Shown: one piece after another, positions 44,096-53,290 of the stretch
How positions within the stretch are numbered: position 1 is the first letter of the stretch
How the letters are laid out: each line of letters opens with the position of its first letter
From: CAYJHC01 sp964369805
GTDB taxonomy: Bacteria > Bacillota > Clostridia > Peptostreptococcales > Anaerovoracaceae
Length of the DNA: 57,093 nt
Assembly (NCBI GenBank): GCA_964369805.1
Contig: CAYJFM010000008.1
Coordinates: forward strand, 1-57,093
Reading direction: 5' to 3'
Notes under the pieces: generated by a model
The model's database searches: none
What the model saw: only the letters and a program-made list of their open reading frames with translations
What the model was told of the DNA's origin: nothing
Position numbers and translations under genes: made by a program

Positions 44096-44765
44096 TTTTA
44101 TATCCTTTTCCCCACATAGTAGTAATAATATCCATTCTATCACCTTCTGTTATTTTTTTTCTAATATTTCTAATATGGACATCTATAGTTCTACTTTCTC
44201 CTAGGTAATCGACTCCCCATACTTCACTTAATAGTTCGTCTCTATTAAAGAGCTTCCCTCTATTTTTTGCTAAAAATGCGAATATTTCAAACTCCTTTGA
44301 AGTAAAATCTAAATTTTTTCCACCTCTAGATACAATGTATCTATCGCAATCAATCTTTATATCACAGATTGTTATTACATTATTTTCAATCTTTTCTACA
44401 AAGTATCGTCTTAATACAGCTTCTATTCTTGCTTTTAGTTCTTCTACACTGAAAGGTTTTGTTATGTAATCATCAGCTCCAAAGCCAAGTCCTCCGATTT
44501 TATCCTTTTCTTCTGCTTTTGCTGTTAGCATAATAACTGGGGTGTCAATCCCTTCTGCCCTAATTTCTTTACATACTTCAAAGCCATCTTTCTTAGGGAT
44601 CATAATATCTAGAATGATTAAATCAGGTTTTCCCTTTTGTATTAGCATAATACCCTCAATACCATCACAAGCCTCAAGGATATCGTATCCTGAGGCTTTG
44701 AGATTGTATGATAATAGTTCTCTAATATTTGGCTCGTCTTCAACAATTAATATTCTTTTGGCCAT
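44085..44765 (-). CDS. phoP: PhoP/PhoB-type response regulator
   Basis: A 226-residue OmpR-family regulator: receiver with VEDEPNI, LIILDIMIPKKDGFE (phospho-acceptor Asp) and ITKPFSV, and winged helix with SRTIDVHIRNIRKKI. It overlaps its kinase gene and begins 17 bases after the Na/Pi cotransporter gene, in whose operon it lies. It is the likely factor binding the Pho-box-like sites in this window; this is inference. Confidence 0.92.
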   Translation of the reverse strand: MAKRILIVEDEPNIRELLSYNLKASGYDILEACDGIEGIMLIQKGKPDLIILDIMIPKKDGFEVCKEIRAEGIDTPVIMLTAKAEEKDKIGGLGFGADDYITKPFSVEELKARIEAVLRRYFVEKIENNVITICDIKIDCDRYIVSRGGKNLDFTSKEFEIFAFLAKNRGKLFNRDELLSEVWGVDYLGESRTIDVHIRNIRKKITEGDRMDIITTMWGKGYKIDC

Positions 44766-44782
44766 AATAGTTTCCTTCTTAT

Positions 44783-46498
44783 CTATTTATTCACTTGTGA
44801 TCCAGCTTCTGAAATCTCTTTGTCACTAACCTTTGCATCCATAAAGTTTACATCACTTAATACAACGTCTGCAATATTTTCACAATAGTCACCAATATTT
44901 TCAATGTTATGAATAATCTCTGTATAAACTACAGTTGCCGCTGGTGAACATAAGTTATCATTAACTCTTTGCATATGTAAATGTCTTAGGCTTTCTTCTA
45001 GATTGTCCATTTCTGCTTCTCTTATTTTAACTGACCCTGCTAAGTCAATATTTCCCGTTTCTAGAGCTGTTAATGAGTCTTTTAGCATTCCAATTCCTAA
45101 TTCAAAACAGTCAAAAATTTCTTTGCTAGCTTTTTCAGATAAGTCATAATTTTCTTTTGTTCTTTCAGTTGCAAGCTCTGCTAAGTTTTCACAGGAGTCT
45201 CCAACATGCTCTAAGTCAGAAATTACATGTAACATTCCAGTAATCTTTGCTCTTTGTGATTCAGTGGCATTATCCGTTGCTAATATATCCTCTAAGTATT
45301 TTGCAATTGAATTTTCTAATAAGTTCACATTGTCTTCCATCTCTAAAACTTTTTTGATAGCTGCTTGATTCTTATCTACTAAAGCTGCTCTAGAGTCTTT
45401 CACCATTGTTGATGTCATCTCTCCAAGTCTCAGGATTTCTTTAAATGCTAAATGAACAGCAAAGGCCGGTTGATCCACTAAATGCTTGTCTAGGAATACT
45501 GGTTCTGAAGGTAATTTATCAACATCTTTTCCTGGTAACAGTTTTGTAACAATCTTAACTAATACAAATATGAATGGTAGCCAAATTATTGTATTCGTAA
45601 CATTGAAAAGGGTATGAGCATTTGCAATCTGTCTTGCAATCACTTCCAGTTCTGGCCCCTTCGGGGAAATATATGTAACAAACTCTGCAATCTGTGGTAT
45701 AAACCATATAAATATAAGAGTACCCGTTATATTAAATATTACATGTGAAAGAGCTGTTCTCTTCGCATTAATAGATTGGCCTATTGAAGCTAGAAGTGCT
45801 GTAATTGTTGTACCAATATTATCTCCAAATAGTATAGGTATTGATCCTGTTAAGCCTAGAATACTTGCACCGTCTGGCCCTGCTGTAGAAGCAAGGTTTT
45901 GCAGAACTGCCATGCTGGCAGAGCTACTTTGAACTAGAACTGTCATACCTGTACCTACAGCAACTCCTAAAATTGGAACTTCTTTTACCTGTTCCATTAG
46001 CTGAGCAAATAATTCGAGTTCTGCTAGAGGTTTCATTACATCTCCCATGGTATTGATTCCAACGAAAAGAACACCAAATCCAAAAAGTACCTGTCCTATG
46101 TCTTTAACCTTTTCATTCTTAGTAAAGAAGAAATATAATACAAATCCTATAAATACTACCGCCCATGCGTAGTCCCCAATTTTAAATGCTATTAGTTGAG
46201 CCGTAATAGTTGTACCTATATTTGCACCCATAATAACAGATATTGCTTGTGGTAACTTCATAAGTCCAGCACTTACAAACCCAATTATCATTACGGTAGT
46301 TGCTGAACTACTTTGAAGAACCGCAGTAGCTAATGCCCCTGCAAGTACCCCTACTACAGGATTTACAGTAAGTAGGCTTAGGATATATCTCATTTTGTCC
46401 CCAGCTGCTTTCTGTAATCCATCACTCATTGTATTCATACCAAAGATGAATATGGCTAATCCTCCAAGAAGGGTTATTACTATTTCAGTAGTGCTCAT
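44783..46498 (-). CDS. Na/Pi cotransporter family protein (NptA/YjbB type)
   Basis: A 571-residue protein with two copies of the Na/Pi cotransporter signature (ATAVLQSSSATTVMIIGFV and VLVQSSSASMAVLQ), several membrane helices up to about residue 310, and a C-terminal PhoU-like helical domain (about 350-550, with HVGDSCENLAELA and NIGDYCENIADVV). It probably moves phosphate across the membrane coupled to Na+. It heads an operon with phoP-phoR and is preceded by two Pho-box-like arrays. Confidence 0.92.
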   Translation of the reverse strand: MSTTEIVITLLGGLAIFIFGMNTMSDGLQKAAGDKMRYILSLLTVNPVVGVLAGALATAVLQSSSATTVMIIGFVSAGLMKLPQAISVIMGANIGTTITAQLIAFKIGDYAWAVVFIGFVLYFFFTKNEKVKDIGQVLFGFGVLFVGINTMGDVMKPLAELELFAQLMEQVKEVPILGVAVGTGMTVLVQSSSASMAVLQNLASTAGPDGASILGLTGSIPILFGDNIGTTITALLASIGQSINAKRTALSHVIFNITGTLIFIWFIPQIAEFVTYISPKGPELEVIARQIANAHTLFNVTNTIIWLPFIFVLVKIVTKLLPGKDVDKLPSEPVFLDKHLVDQPAFAVHLAFKEILRLGEMTSTMVKDSRAALVDKNQAAIKKVLEMEDNVNLLENSIAKYLEDILATDNATESQRAKITGMLHVISDLEHVGDSCENLAELATERTKENYDLSEKASKEIFDCFELGIGMLKDSLTALETGNIDLAGSVKIREAEMDNLEESLRHLHMQRVNDNLCSPAATVVYTEIIHNIENIGDYCENIADVVLSDVNFMDAKVSDKEISEAGSQVNK

Positions 46499-46539
46499 TA
46501 TTATTTCCTTTCGTTAGTCACATTTACTAGTTTAATTTT

Positions 46540-46567
46540 CATAAATTTAATATAAATTTAATGTAAA
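46540..46567 (-). promoter_or_regulatory. Pho box proximal to the Na/Pi cotransporter
   Basis: Minus strand TTTACA (46562-46567), TTTATA (46551-46556) and TTTATG (46540-46545), exactly 11 bp apart, 42-70 bp before the ATG. The first two match TT(A/T/C)A(C/T)A and the third has one mismatch. Confidence 0.65.
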
Positions 46568-46636
46568 TTTTTCAAAACTTACATACTTACTATACAATAT
46601 ATTCTAACTATTTAAAACTGTAACTATTGAATATTT

Positions 46637-46672
46637 TGTTAATTTTTTGTTAAGACACTTTAATTTTGTTAA
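46637..46672 (-). promoter_or_regulatory. Pho box distal to the Na/Pi cotransporter
   Basis: Minus strand TTAACA (46667-46672), TTAAAG (46658-46663), TTAACA (46648-46653) and TTAACA (46637-46642). The last two are exactly 11 bp apart. A second array, upstream of the proximal one. Confidence 0.6.
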
Positions 46673-46680
46673 TTTTTTCA

Positions 46681-47568
46681 TTAAATTAGTATTATTTTTT
46701 TGGATTTTAACAAGTCTCCAAAAACCTCCTCTTCCAGTTCTGTTTTTCCTTCTTCTTCCTTTGATGCATCGTATATTATGCTGCCCATTTCTACTATTCT
46801 TTTATAATAGTGGAAATTGCATTCACCAAGGATTATTACTATTTCGTCAAATAATCCAGCTTGTTTGATTTCATTAATTAATCTTTTCACTTTTTCTTCT
46901 TCCCAAGTAAAGATGAAGTTTTCATATTGAGAATAATTAAATTGATATATTCCTTTACTTGGTTCGTTGCAGAACTCTTTAATAGCATAAACTATATTTT
47001 CTCTGCCTTTTAAATAGTAAAATAAAAATTTTTTAAAATCTTTCTCTGCGATAGTCAGTTCTCCTTTTATCCATCTTTCTAAGTCTACAAAAAGAATTTC
47101 TTTGTTAGAATTTTCTTCGCTCACAGCCCTTATTAACTTTCTTCTAGAATTTGTTCCCACTAATGAAACACTTAATTGGGTTCTGTCTGAGTTATTAGTT
47201 TTACATTGCACGCTTTCACAATTGCAATCTAAAATTTTTATATAACTCAACATTTCATCTACAGGTATGTATTTTTCTAATACATTATGACCTTCCAAAA
47301 CCTTATCTTCTTTGGTTAAAGGTAGTTTTTCTACCAAATAAATCAGCCTTTCTTCTATATTTATCTTTGCTTTACTTTTGCATTTTCTTCTTTTCTCATT
47401 CCATTCAATTAAATAATACTTGCATTCTGATAACTCAACTGTCTTTTCTTTAATTTCATTCTGCTTAGATAATTTTGTTCCTATTGACTTTTCAGCAAGT
47501 TTATTGTACAGCCTTTCAGTATATTCACTATTCCCTACAACTTCAATTTCTAACCTCAGTTTTTCCAT
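46681..47568 (-). CDS. Hypothetical protein, possible degenerate TadZ/CpaE-like ATPase
   Basis: A 295-residue soluble protein. The C-terminal half has the shape of a MinD/ParA/CpaE fold: a beta strand plus loop SVSLVGTNSRRKLIRAVS at the P-loop position, EILFVDLERW resembling the Walker A' region, GIYQFNYSQYENFIFTW, and LFDEIVIILGE at the Walker B position. The P-loop itself lacks GKT, so ATP hydrolysis is unlikely. Such degenerate TadZ/CpaE-like proteins occur in clostridial tad loci, but here it lies about 40 kb from the tad operon. It stands alone between ppdK and the Pho-box region. Confidence 0.5.
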   Translation of the reverse strand: MEKLRLEIEVVGNSEYTERLYNKLAEKSIGTKLSKQNEIKEKTVELSECKYYLIEWNEKRRKCKSKAKINIEERLIYLVEKLPLTKEDKVLEGHNVLEKYIPVDEMLSYIKILDCNCESVQCKTNNSDRTQLSVSLVGTNSRRKLIRAVSEENSNKEILFVDLERWIKGELTIAEKDFKKFLFYYLKGRENIVYAIKEFCNEPSKGIYQFNYSQYENFIFTWEEEKVKRLINEIKQAGLFDEIVIILGECNFHYYKRIVEMGSIIYDASKEEEGKTELEEEVFGDLLKSKKIILI

Positions 47569-47582
47569 TATCTACTCCTTCC

Positions 47583-47626
47583 AAAAAACAAAAACAGGAA
47601 ACCACTCAAGTTGGGGCTTCCTGTTT
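47583..47626 (-). terminator. Terminator of the ppdK operon
   Basis: AAACAGGAA (47592-47600) and TTCCTGTTT (47618-47626), perfect 9-bp stem, with a T-rich tract (TTGTTTTTTGG) following on the minus strand. Confidence 0.85.
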
Positions 47627-47653
47627 CTATATTACAATATTATTTGTTCACAA

Positions 47654-50275
47654 TTATTTGTTTCTTATCGCTGCATGAGCCGCTGCAAGTCTTGCAACTG
47701 GAACTCTAAATGGTGAGCAAGATACATAGTTTAAACCTACTCTATGGCAGAAATCGATAGACTTAGGATCTCCACCGTGTTCTCCACAAATTCCAAGTTT
47801 AATATTTTCTCTTGTACTCTTACCTTTAGCTACAGCCATTTCGACTAACTGTCCTACTCCTCTTTGGTCTAAAGTTTGGAAAGGATCAGCTTCAAAAATT
47901 CCTCTTTCTCTATATTCTCTTATAATTTCTCCGGTATCATCTCTAGAGAATCCGTAAGTCATTTGAGTTAAATCATTTGTTCCAAATGAGAAAAATTCTG
48001 CTTCTTCCGCTATAACATCAGCTGTTAATGCAGCTCTAGGGATTTCAATCATGGTACCAATTAGATACTCAATTTTTTCTCCCTCTTTTTCAAAACATTT
48101 TTCAATTGTTTCAATTATTTCTTTCTTCAGAATTGCAAGTTCAACACCTTCAGAAATCAAAGGAACCATGATCTCTGGAACAATCTCCATACCTTTTTCT
48201 TTCTTCAGTTCAAGAGCCGCTATAATAATTGCTTCAGCTTGCATTCTTAAAATCTCTGGATATGTAACCGCTAATCTACAACCTCTATGTCCTAACATAG
48301 GGTTTACTTCATGTAGATCCTCTACTCTTTGAGCTAGCACCTCAAAAGATATTCCCATTTTATCTGCTAGGTCTCTAATATCTTCTTCTTTTTGTGGTAA
48401 GAACTCATGTAGTGGTGGGTCTAGCAGTCTTATAGTAACTGGCCTATCTTCCATTACTTCATAAATTTCTTTAAAGTCGCTTTTTTGATTTGGAAGAAGT
48501 AGCTTAAGAGCCTCTTCTCTTTCTTCTACTGTTTGCGAAAGAATCATTCTTCTGATATTCATAATTCTATCTTCTTCAAAGAACATATGCTCTGTTCTGC
48601 AGAGACCAATTCCCTCAGCACCAAATTCTACGGCAACCTTAGAATCTCTTTCGTTATCTGCATTTGCTCTAACCTTAAGAGTTCTTATATCATCCGCCCA
48701 GTCCATAATCATTCCGAAATCTCCTGAAAGCTCTGGCACTACAGATTCGATTTCACCATCATAGACATCACCTGTCGCTCCATTTATTGAAATGTATTCA
48801 CCTTCAGTATATGTTCTACCATCAATGATAACAGTTTTTAGATCTTCATTAACATTAAGCTCAGCACAACCAACCACGCAACATTTCCCCATGCCTCTTG
48901 CTACTACAGCAGCATGTGAAGTCATTCCTCCTCTTGCAGTTAAAATACCTTCAGCAGCAACCATACCTGCTAAATCTTCAGGCGAGGTTTCTTGTCTAAC
49001 TAAAATTACTTTGTTTCCAGTTGAATTTGCCGCAACTGCCTCCGCAGCATTAAAATATATTCTCCCTGACGCAGCTCCCGGTGATGCTGGCAGTCCTGTT
49101 GCTATAATTTTTACTGTTTTTAGCTTTTCATCATCAAACTTAGGGTGTAAAAGTTGATCAATTTGATCTGGTTCTATTCTACTTACAGCTGTTGCCTTAT
49201 CAATAAGACCTTCACTTACCATATCTACTGCAACTTTTACAGCTGCTGCAGCAGTTCTTTTACCACTTCTAGTTTGAAGCATGTATAGCTTCCCTCTCTC
49301 TACAGTGAACTCCATATCTTGCATGTCTGTATAGTGATTTTCTAGTAGCTCTGATATTTTTTCAAATTGCTGATAGACCTCAGGGAATGCTTCCTTCATC
49401 TGGTCTATTGGTTGAGGTGTTCTAATACCAGCAACTACATCTTCTCCTTGTGCATTTACTAGGAACTCACCAAATATAGCTTTATCTCCATTTACTGGAC
49501 TTCTAGTAAATGCTACACCTGTTCCCGATGTATTACCCATATTACCAAATACCATAGATTGCACATTAACTGCAGTTCCCATTGACGCTGAAATATCATT
49601 TAACTGTCTGTATAGTTTTGCTCTATCATTTTCCCATGACCTGAATACTGCCATGATAGCTTCCATTAGCTGTTCTTTTGCGTCTTGAGGAAAATCTCTG
49701 TTAAGCTCAGCTTTAAATAGTTCTTTAAACTTCACAATAACATCTTTCAAATCTTCTGTTGTTAGGTCAACATCGCTTTCAACTCCAACTTCTTCTTTTT
49801 TTGCTTCAAATATTTTGTCAAATTTCGCCTTTGGTACTTCAAGAGCAACATCTGAGAACATTTGAATAAATCTTCTATAGCTATCATATGCAAATCTTGG
49901 GTTTTCAGTTAGTTCTGCTAATCCTTCAACAACTTGATCATTTAATCCTAGATTAAGTATCGTGTCCATCATTCCTGGCATTGATACAGGCGCCCCTGAC
50001 CTTACAGAAACAAGCAAAGGGTCTTTTGAATCTCCAAAAGTTTTACCTGATACCTTTTCTAATTCTGAAAGTTTTTCAAAAATTTCTTCTTGAATACTTT
50101 CAGTGATTTTTCTTCCTTCTGCGTAGTAGTTAATGCAAGCTTCTGTTGTAACAGTAAACCCAAAAGGAACTGGTAATCCAACCTTTGTCATTTCTGCTAG
50201 GTTTGCACCCTTACCACCAAGCAACATCTTCATGTCCCTAGTTCCTTCATTAAATGAATATGCAAATTTATTCAT
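47654..50275 (-). CDS. ppdK: Pyruvate, phosphate dikinase
   Basis: An 873-residue protein with the N-terminal nucleotide-binding domain (LLGGKGANLAEM, SVRSGAPVSMPGMMDTILNLG), the central swivelling domain with catalytic His in GGMTSHAAVVARGMGKCCV, and the C-terminal PEP/pyruvate barrel ending with the Cys in GICGEHGGDP. Length matches PPDK (about 875). It interconverts pyruvate + ATP + Pi and PEP + AMP + PPi, a common anaerobe bypass of pyruvate kinase. It lies 20 bases after glyS. Confidence 0.96.
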   Translation of the reverse strand: MNKFAYSFNEGTRDMKMLLGGKGANLAEMTKVGLPVPFGFTVTTEACINYYAEGRKITESIQEEIFEKLSELEKVSGKTFGDSKDPLLVSVRSGAPVSMPGMMDTILNLGLNDQVVEGLAELTENPRFAYDSYRRFIQMFSDVALEVPKAKFDKIFEAKKEEVGVESDVDLTTEDLKDVIVKFKELFKAELNRDFPQDAKEQLMEAIMAVFRSWENDRAKLYRQLNDISASMGTAVNVQSMVFGNMGNTSGTGVAFTRSPVNGDKAIFGEFLVNAQGEDVVAGIRTPQPIDQMKEAFPEVYQQFEKISELLENHYTDMQDMEFTVERGKLYMLQTRSGKRTAAAAVKVAVDMVSEGLIDKATAVSRIEPDQIDQLLHPKFDDEKLKTVKIIATGLPASPGAASGRIYFNAAEAVAANSTGNKVILVRQETSPEDLAGMVAAEGILTARGGMTSHAAVVARGMGKCCVVGCAELNVNEDLKTVIIDGRTYTEGEYISINGATGDVYDGEIESVVPELSGDFGMIMDWADDIRTLKVRANADNERDSKVAVEFGAEGIGLCRTEHMFFEEDRIMNIRRMILSQTVEEREEALKLLLPNQKSDFKEIYEVMEDRPVTIRLLDPPLHEFLPQKEEDIRDLADKMGISFEVLAQRVEDLHEVNPMLGHRGCRLAVTYPEILRMQAEAIIIAALELKKEKGMEIVPEIMVPLISEGVELAILKKEIIETIEKCFEKEGEKIEYLIGTMIEIPRAALTADVIAEEAEFFSFGTNDLTQMTYGFSRDDTGEIIREYRERGIFEADPFQTLDQRGVGQLVEMAVAKGKSTRENIKLGICGEHGGDPKSIDFCHRVGLNYVSCSPFRVPVARLAAAHAAIRNK

Positions 50276-50295
50276 CTAGCTAATCCTCCTCGTAA

Positions 50296-51720
50296 TTAAA
50301 ACTCTAATTTATTCTCTATATATGATTTAACTTCTGATACTGGAATTCTTATTTGCTCCATAGTATCTCTATCTCTAATAGTAACGCAATTATCAGTCTC
50401 TGTTTCAAAGTCTACGCATATACTAAAAGGGGTTCCAATTTCATCTTCTCTTCTATATCTTTTCCCAATAGAGCCAGCTGCATCATAGTCTACCATAAAG
50501 TACTTACTTAGTTCTTCATAGATTGGCATTGCGACACCTTCAAGTTTTTTCGCTAAAGGAAGAACAGCTGCTTTAAATGGCGCTAATGCTGGATGGAATC
50601 TCAATACAATTCTTGTATCTTCTTTCCCTTTTCCATCTATCAATGTTTCTTCATCATAAGCATCCACTAAAAAGGCTAACGCTACTCTATCTGCTCCTAG
50701 TGATGGTTCGATACAGTAAGGAATATATCTTTCAACTTTCTTTGGATCTTGAGGGTCCTGCTCAACAAAAATCATTTCTTCTCCTGAATGTTCTTGATGT
50801 TGCCTTAAGTCGAAATCCGTTCTATCTGCAATTCCCCATAATTCTCCCCATCCAAAAGGGAATAAAAATTCTATATCAGTTGTTGCATTACTATAGTGAG
50901 AAAGTTCCTCAGCCTCATGATCTCTGAATCTTATATTCTCTTCTTTCATATTTAAAGTTTTTAGGAAGTTCATACAATATTCTTTCCAATATCCAAACCA
51001 CTCTAAATCAGTACCTGGTTTACAAAAGAATTCTAGTTCCATTTGTTCAAACTCTCTTGTTCTAAATGTAAAGTTTCCAGGAGTAATTTCGTTTCTGAAA
51101 GATTTTCCTATTTGTGCTATACCAAAAGGCATTTTTTTTCTGCTAGTTCTAGCTACATTTTTAAAGTTTACAAAAATTCCTTGAGCTGTTTCAGGCCTCA
51201 AATAAATCTCTGTACTAGAATCTTCAGTTACGCCTTGATGTGTTTTGAACATCAAATTAAACTGTCTAATCGATGTAAAGTTATGCTTAGCACAGCTTGG
51301 GCATGGTATTTCTTCACTTGTGATGTACTCTTCTAGTTTTTCTTTTGGCCAGCCATCAACTGCAATATCTGTTATACCCTTAGTTTTCACATATTCTTCT
51401 ATTAATTGATCTGCTCTAAATCTTTCATTACAGCTTTTACAGTCAATCAACGGATCTGCAAATCCTCCAACATGCCCTGAAGCAACCCACGCTTTAGGGT
51501 TCATTAGAATAGCAGCATCAAGTCCAACATTATAAGGTGATTCTTGAACAAATTTTCTCCACCAAGCCTTCTTAACATTATTTTTAAACTCTACGCCTAA
51601 TGGTCCATAGTCCCATGTATTTGCTAGTCCTCCATAAATCTCTGAACCTGAGAAAATAAATCCTCTGTTTTTAGCTAGCGCTGTGATTTTTTCCATTGTT
51701 TTAAACTGTGTATCACTCAT
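50296..51720 (-). CDS. glyS: Glycyl-tRNA synthetase (single-chain, class II)
   Basis: A 474-residue class II synthetase of the alpha2 type with GSEIYGGLANTWDYGPLG, the zinc-binding Cys pairs CKSCNERF and CPSCAKHNF, RPETAQGIFVNFKN and the anticodon-binding C-terminus (VDYDAAGSIGKRYRREDEIGTPF). The start at 51720 has GGGGG five bases upstream; an in-frame TTG lies 12 bases earlier. It follows the DUF4342 gene and is followed by ppdK, all on the minus strand. Confidence 0.96.
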   Translation of the reverse strand: MSDTQFKTMEKITALAKNRGFIFSGSEIYGGLANTWDYGPLGVEFKNNVKKAWWRKFVQESPYNVGLDAAILMNPKAWVASGHVGGFADPLIDCKSCNERFRADQLIEEYVKTKGITDIAVDGWPKEKLEEYITSEEIPCPSCAKHNFTSIRQFNLMFKTHQGVTEDSSTEIYLRPETAQGIFVNFKNVARTSRKKMPFGIAQIGKSFRNEITPGNFTFRTREFEQMELEFFCKPGTDLEWFGYWKEYCMNFLKTLNMKEENIRFRDHEAEELSHYSNATTDIEFLFPFGWGELWGIADRTDFDLRQHQEHSGEEMIFVEQDPQDPKKVERYIPYCIEPSLGADRVALAFLVDAYDEETLIDGKGKEDTRIVLRFHPALAPFKAAVLPLAKKLEGVAMPIYEELSKYFMVDYDAAGSIGKRYRREDEIGTPFSICVDFETETDNCVTIRDRDTMEQIRIPVSEVKSYIENKLEF

Positions 51721-51747
51721 ATTTACCCCCAATATTCTAACTTACTT

Positions 51748-52476
51748 CTATTTAGCTTTCTCTTCTTTGCTTTCTTCTGAAGTTTCTTCATTTGATACTT
51801 CATCTGTTGCTTCTCTTTCCCAAATGATTTCATCATCTATATCATCCATAAAGTCTTCTGCAAATTCTTCAATATCTTTTTTATTATGAATGATTCCGTC
51901 TATTTTACTCCCTACACTGCTTTTCTTTTCTTTAAGTTTTTCAAAGGCATCACTAGTTGTTACCTTTTCATATATATCGGAATCTGTCACTTTATCTACA
52001 ACATCAGATGCTTTTCCTTTAACAGATTCTGCAGCATCAGAGCCTTTTTCTACAGCAGTATTTACACCGTCTTTTGCTCTTTCACTTATATCAATAATTG
52101 TTCCATCTGTTTTTACAACTTCAATTGTGCATTTAAAGCTAAAAGCCGCTGTAGTAGCAATAATTGCTCCCCAAGGCGCGATAAAAGTTCCCACTAAACC
52201 TACATTTACAGGTATACTTAGAATCACTTCTCCATCTTCATTAGTAACTCTAACTTTAGAAGCATTTCCTAATGCAACTGTTTCTTTAATCGCCTCTAAA
52301 ATTAGTGCTCCTTTTTCTCCAATTTTATTTTCTTCTTTTTTGTATAGCTTCGCTTCTAATGAAATTATAGCCTCTACCACACTGCCATCAACGTTCTCTA
52401 AAGCTTCCTTCGCTTCTTTATAGCTAGCACCTGTTCGTTCTTTTACCAGTTCAATTTTTTCTAAGGTAATTTCCAT
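51748..52476 (-). CDS. DUF4342 protein with UBA-like N-terminus
   Basis: A 242-residue protein with an N-terminal UBA-like segment (ELVKERTGASYKEAKEALENV, about 10-30), a DUF4342 domain (KVRVTNEDGEVILSIPVNVGLVGTFIAPWGA with a hydrophobic stretch at about 100-120), and a long, acidic, low-complexity C-terminal tail (about 140-242) rich in Asp, Glu, Lys and Ser. Function unknown. It is downstream of recO and upstream of glyS. Confidence 0.8.
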   Translation of the reverse strand: MEITLEKIELVKERTGASYKEAKEALENVDGSVVEAIISLEAKLYKKEENKIGEKGALILEAIKETVALGNASKVRVTNEDGEVILSIPVNVGLVGTFIAPWGAIIATTAAFSFKCTIEVVKTDGTIIDISERAKDGVNTAVEKGSDAAESVKGKASDVVDKVTDSDIYEKVTTSDAFEKLKEKKSSVGSKIDGIIHNKKDIEEFAEDFMDDIDDEIIWEREATDEVSNEETSEESKEEKAK

Positions 52477-52518
52477 AATTTCCTCCTTATTTTTTATTTA
52501 AACATTATATTTAATTTA

Positions 52519-53271
52519 CTATATACGCATAGCATCACTTTTGAGCTTAGATACTCCCAAGTGATATCTATAGTATTCCTTTAATATTTCATCCAATATA
52601 TCTGTAATATTCTTTTCTAATTTCAAGTTTTTAAACGCACTCAAAGGCTTTCTTTCAAAAAAAAGAATTATACCTACTATATCAAAATTTATCATAAAAA
52701 TCAACGAACTTTTATCAACTTGTCCATTAATATTTTGTATACAATCCACACAGATATACGCACCCTCTTTTACTGAAAATGCACCTGCCTGTTTTTCTTT
52801 CTCACATTTTACGCATTGGCTTAAGTTTGGCATGTATCCAAGTGTCTTTATCATCTTAACTTTGTATGCTATTGCAAGGGTTTCAAGGCTTTCTTTGCGC
52901 TCCACCATTTCGCTCATAAAACTAACTAGCAGCTTAAAAATATCTCTTTGCTTCTGTCCCTCATTAAGTGTTTTATCTGTAAGTTCTAAAATATTACCAC
53001 ATAGCATATATTTATCAATATTTTCACCAATTGCAAAAAAACTTTTTAGAACCTCTCCTGATCCTATATTATAGCTATTTCCATTTTTGAATATTTCAAA
53101 TCTAGAAAGTGTAAAAGGTCTAAGAGCTAAGGCTGCTTTTGATTTAGTTTTTTCAGAAATACTTGTCCCAGCAGATATTTTTCCATATTTTTCGGTAAGG
53201 ATAACTATCATTCTTCTTCCACCACTGGTTTTAATCTGCCTCAGCACGATTCCTTCTGTTTCAATTAGCAT
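52519..53271 (-). CDS. recO: DNA repair protein RecO
   Basis: A 250-residue protein with an N-terminal OB-fold (EGIVLRQIKTSGGRRMIVILTEKYGKISA), helical domain, and a four-Cys zinc finger CVKCEKEKQAGAF...YICVDC. It works with RecF and RecR in recombinational repair. It follows era by 20 bases, the common Firmicute order era-recO. Confidence 0.93.
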   Translation of the reverse strand: MLIETEGIVLRQIKTSGGRRMIVILTEKYGKISAGTSISEKTKSKAALALRPFTLSRFEIFKNGNSYNIGSGEVLKSFFAIGENIDKYMLCGNILELTDKTLNEGQKQRDIFKLLVSFMSEMVERKESLETLAIAYKVKMIKTLGYMPNLSQCVKCEKEKQAGAFSVKEGAYICVDCIQNINGQVDKSSLIFMINFDIVGIILFFERKPLSAFKNLKLEKNITDILDEILKEYYRYHLGVSKLKSDAMRI

Positions 53272-53290
53272 ACCTTTTTCTTTACCTCAC

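Noticed and set aside
51886..52423. Long plus-strand frames opposite the DUF4342 gene
   Set aside because: Antisense shadows of a Lys/Glu/Asp-rich coding region; low-complexity Ser/Phe/Thr translation and no start site.
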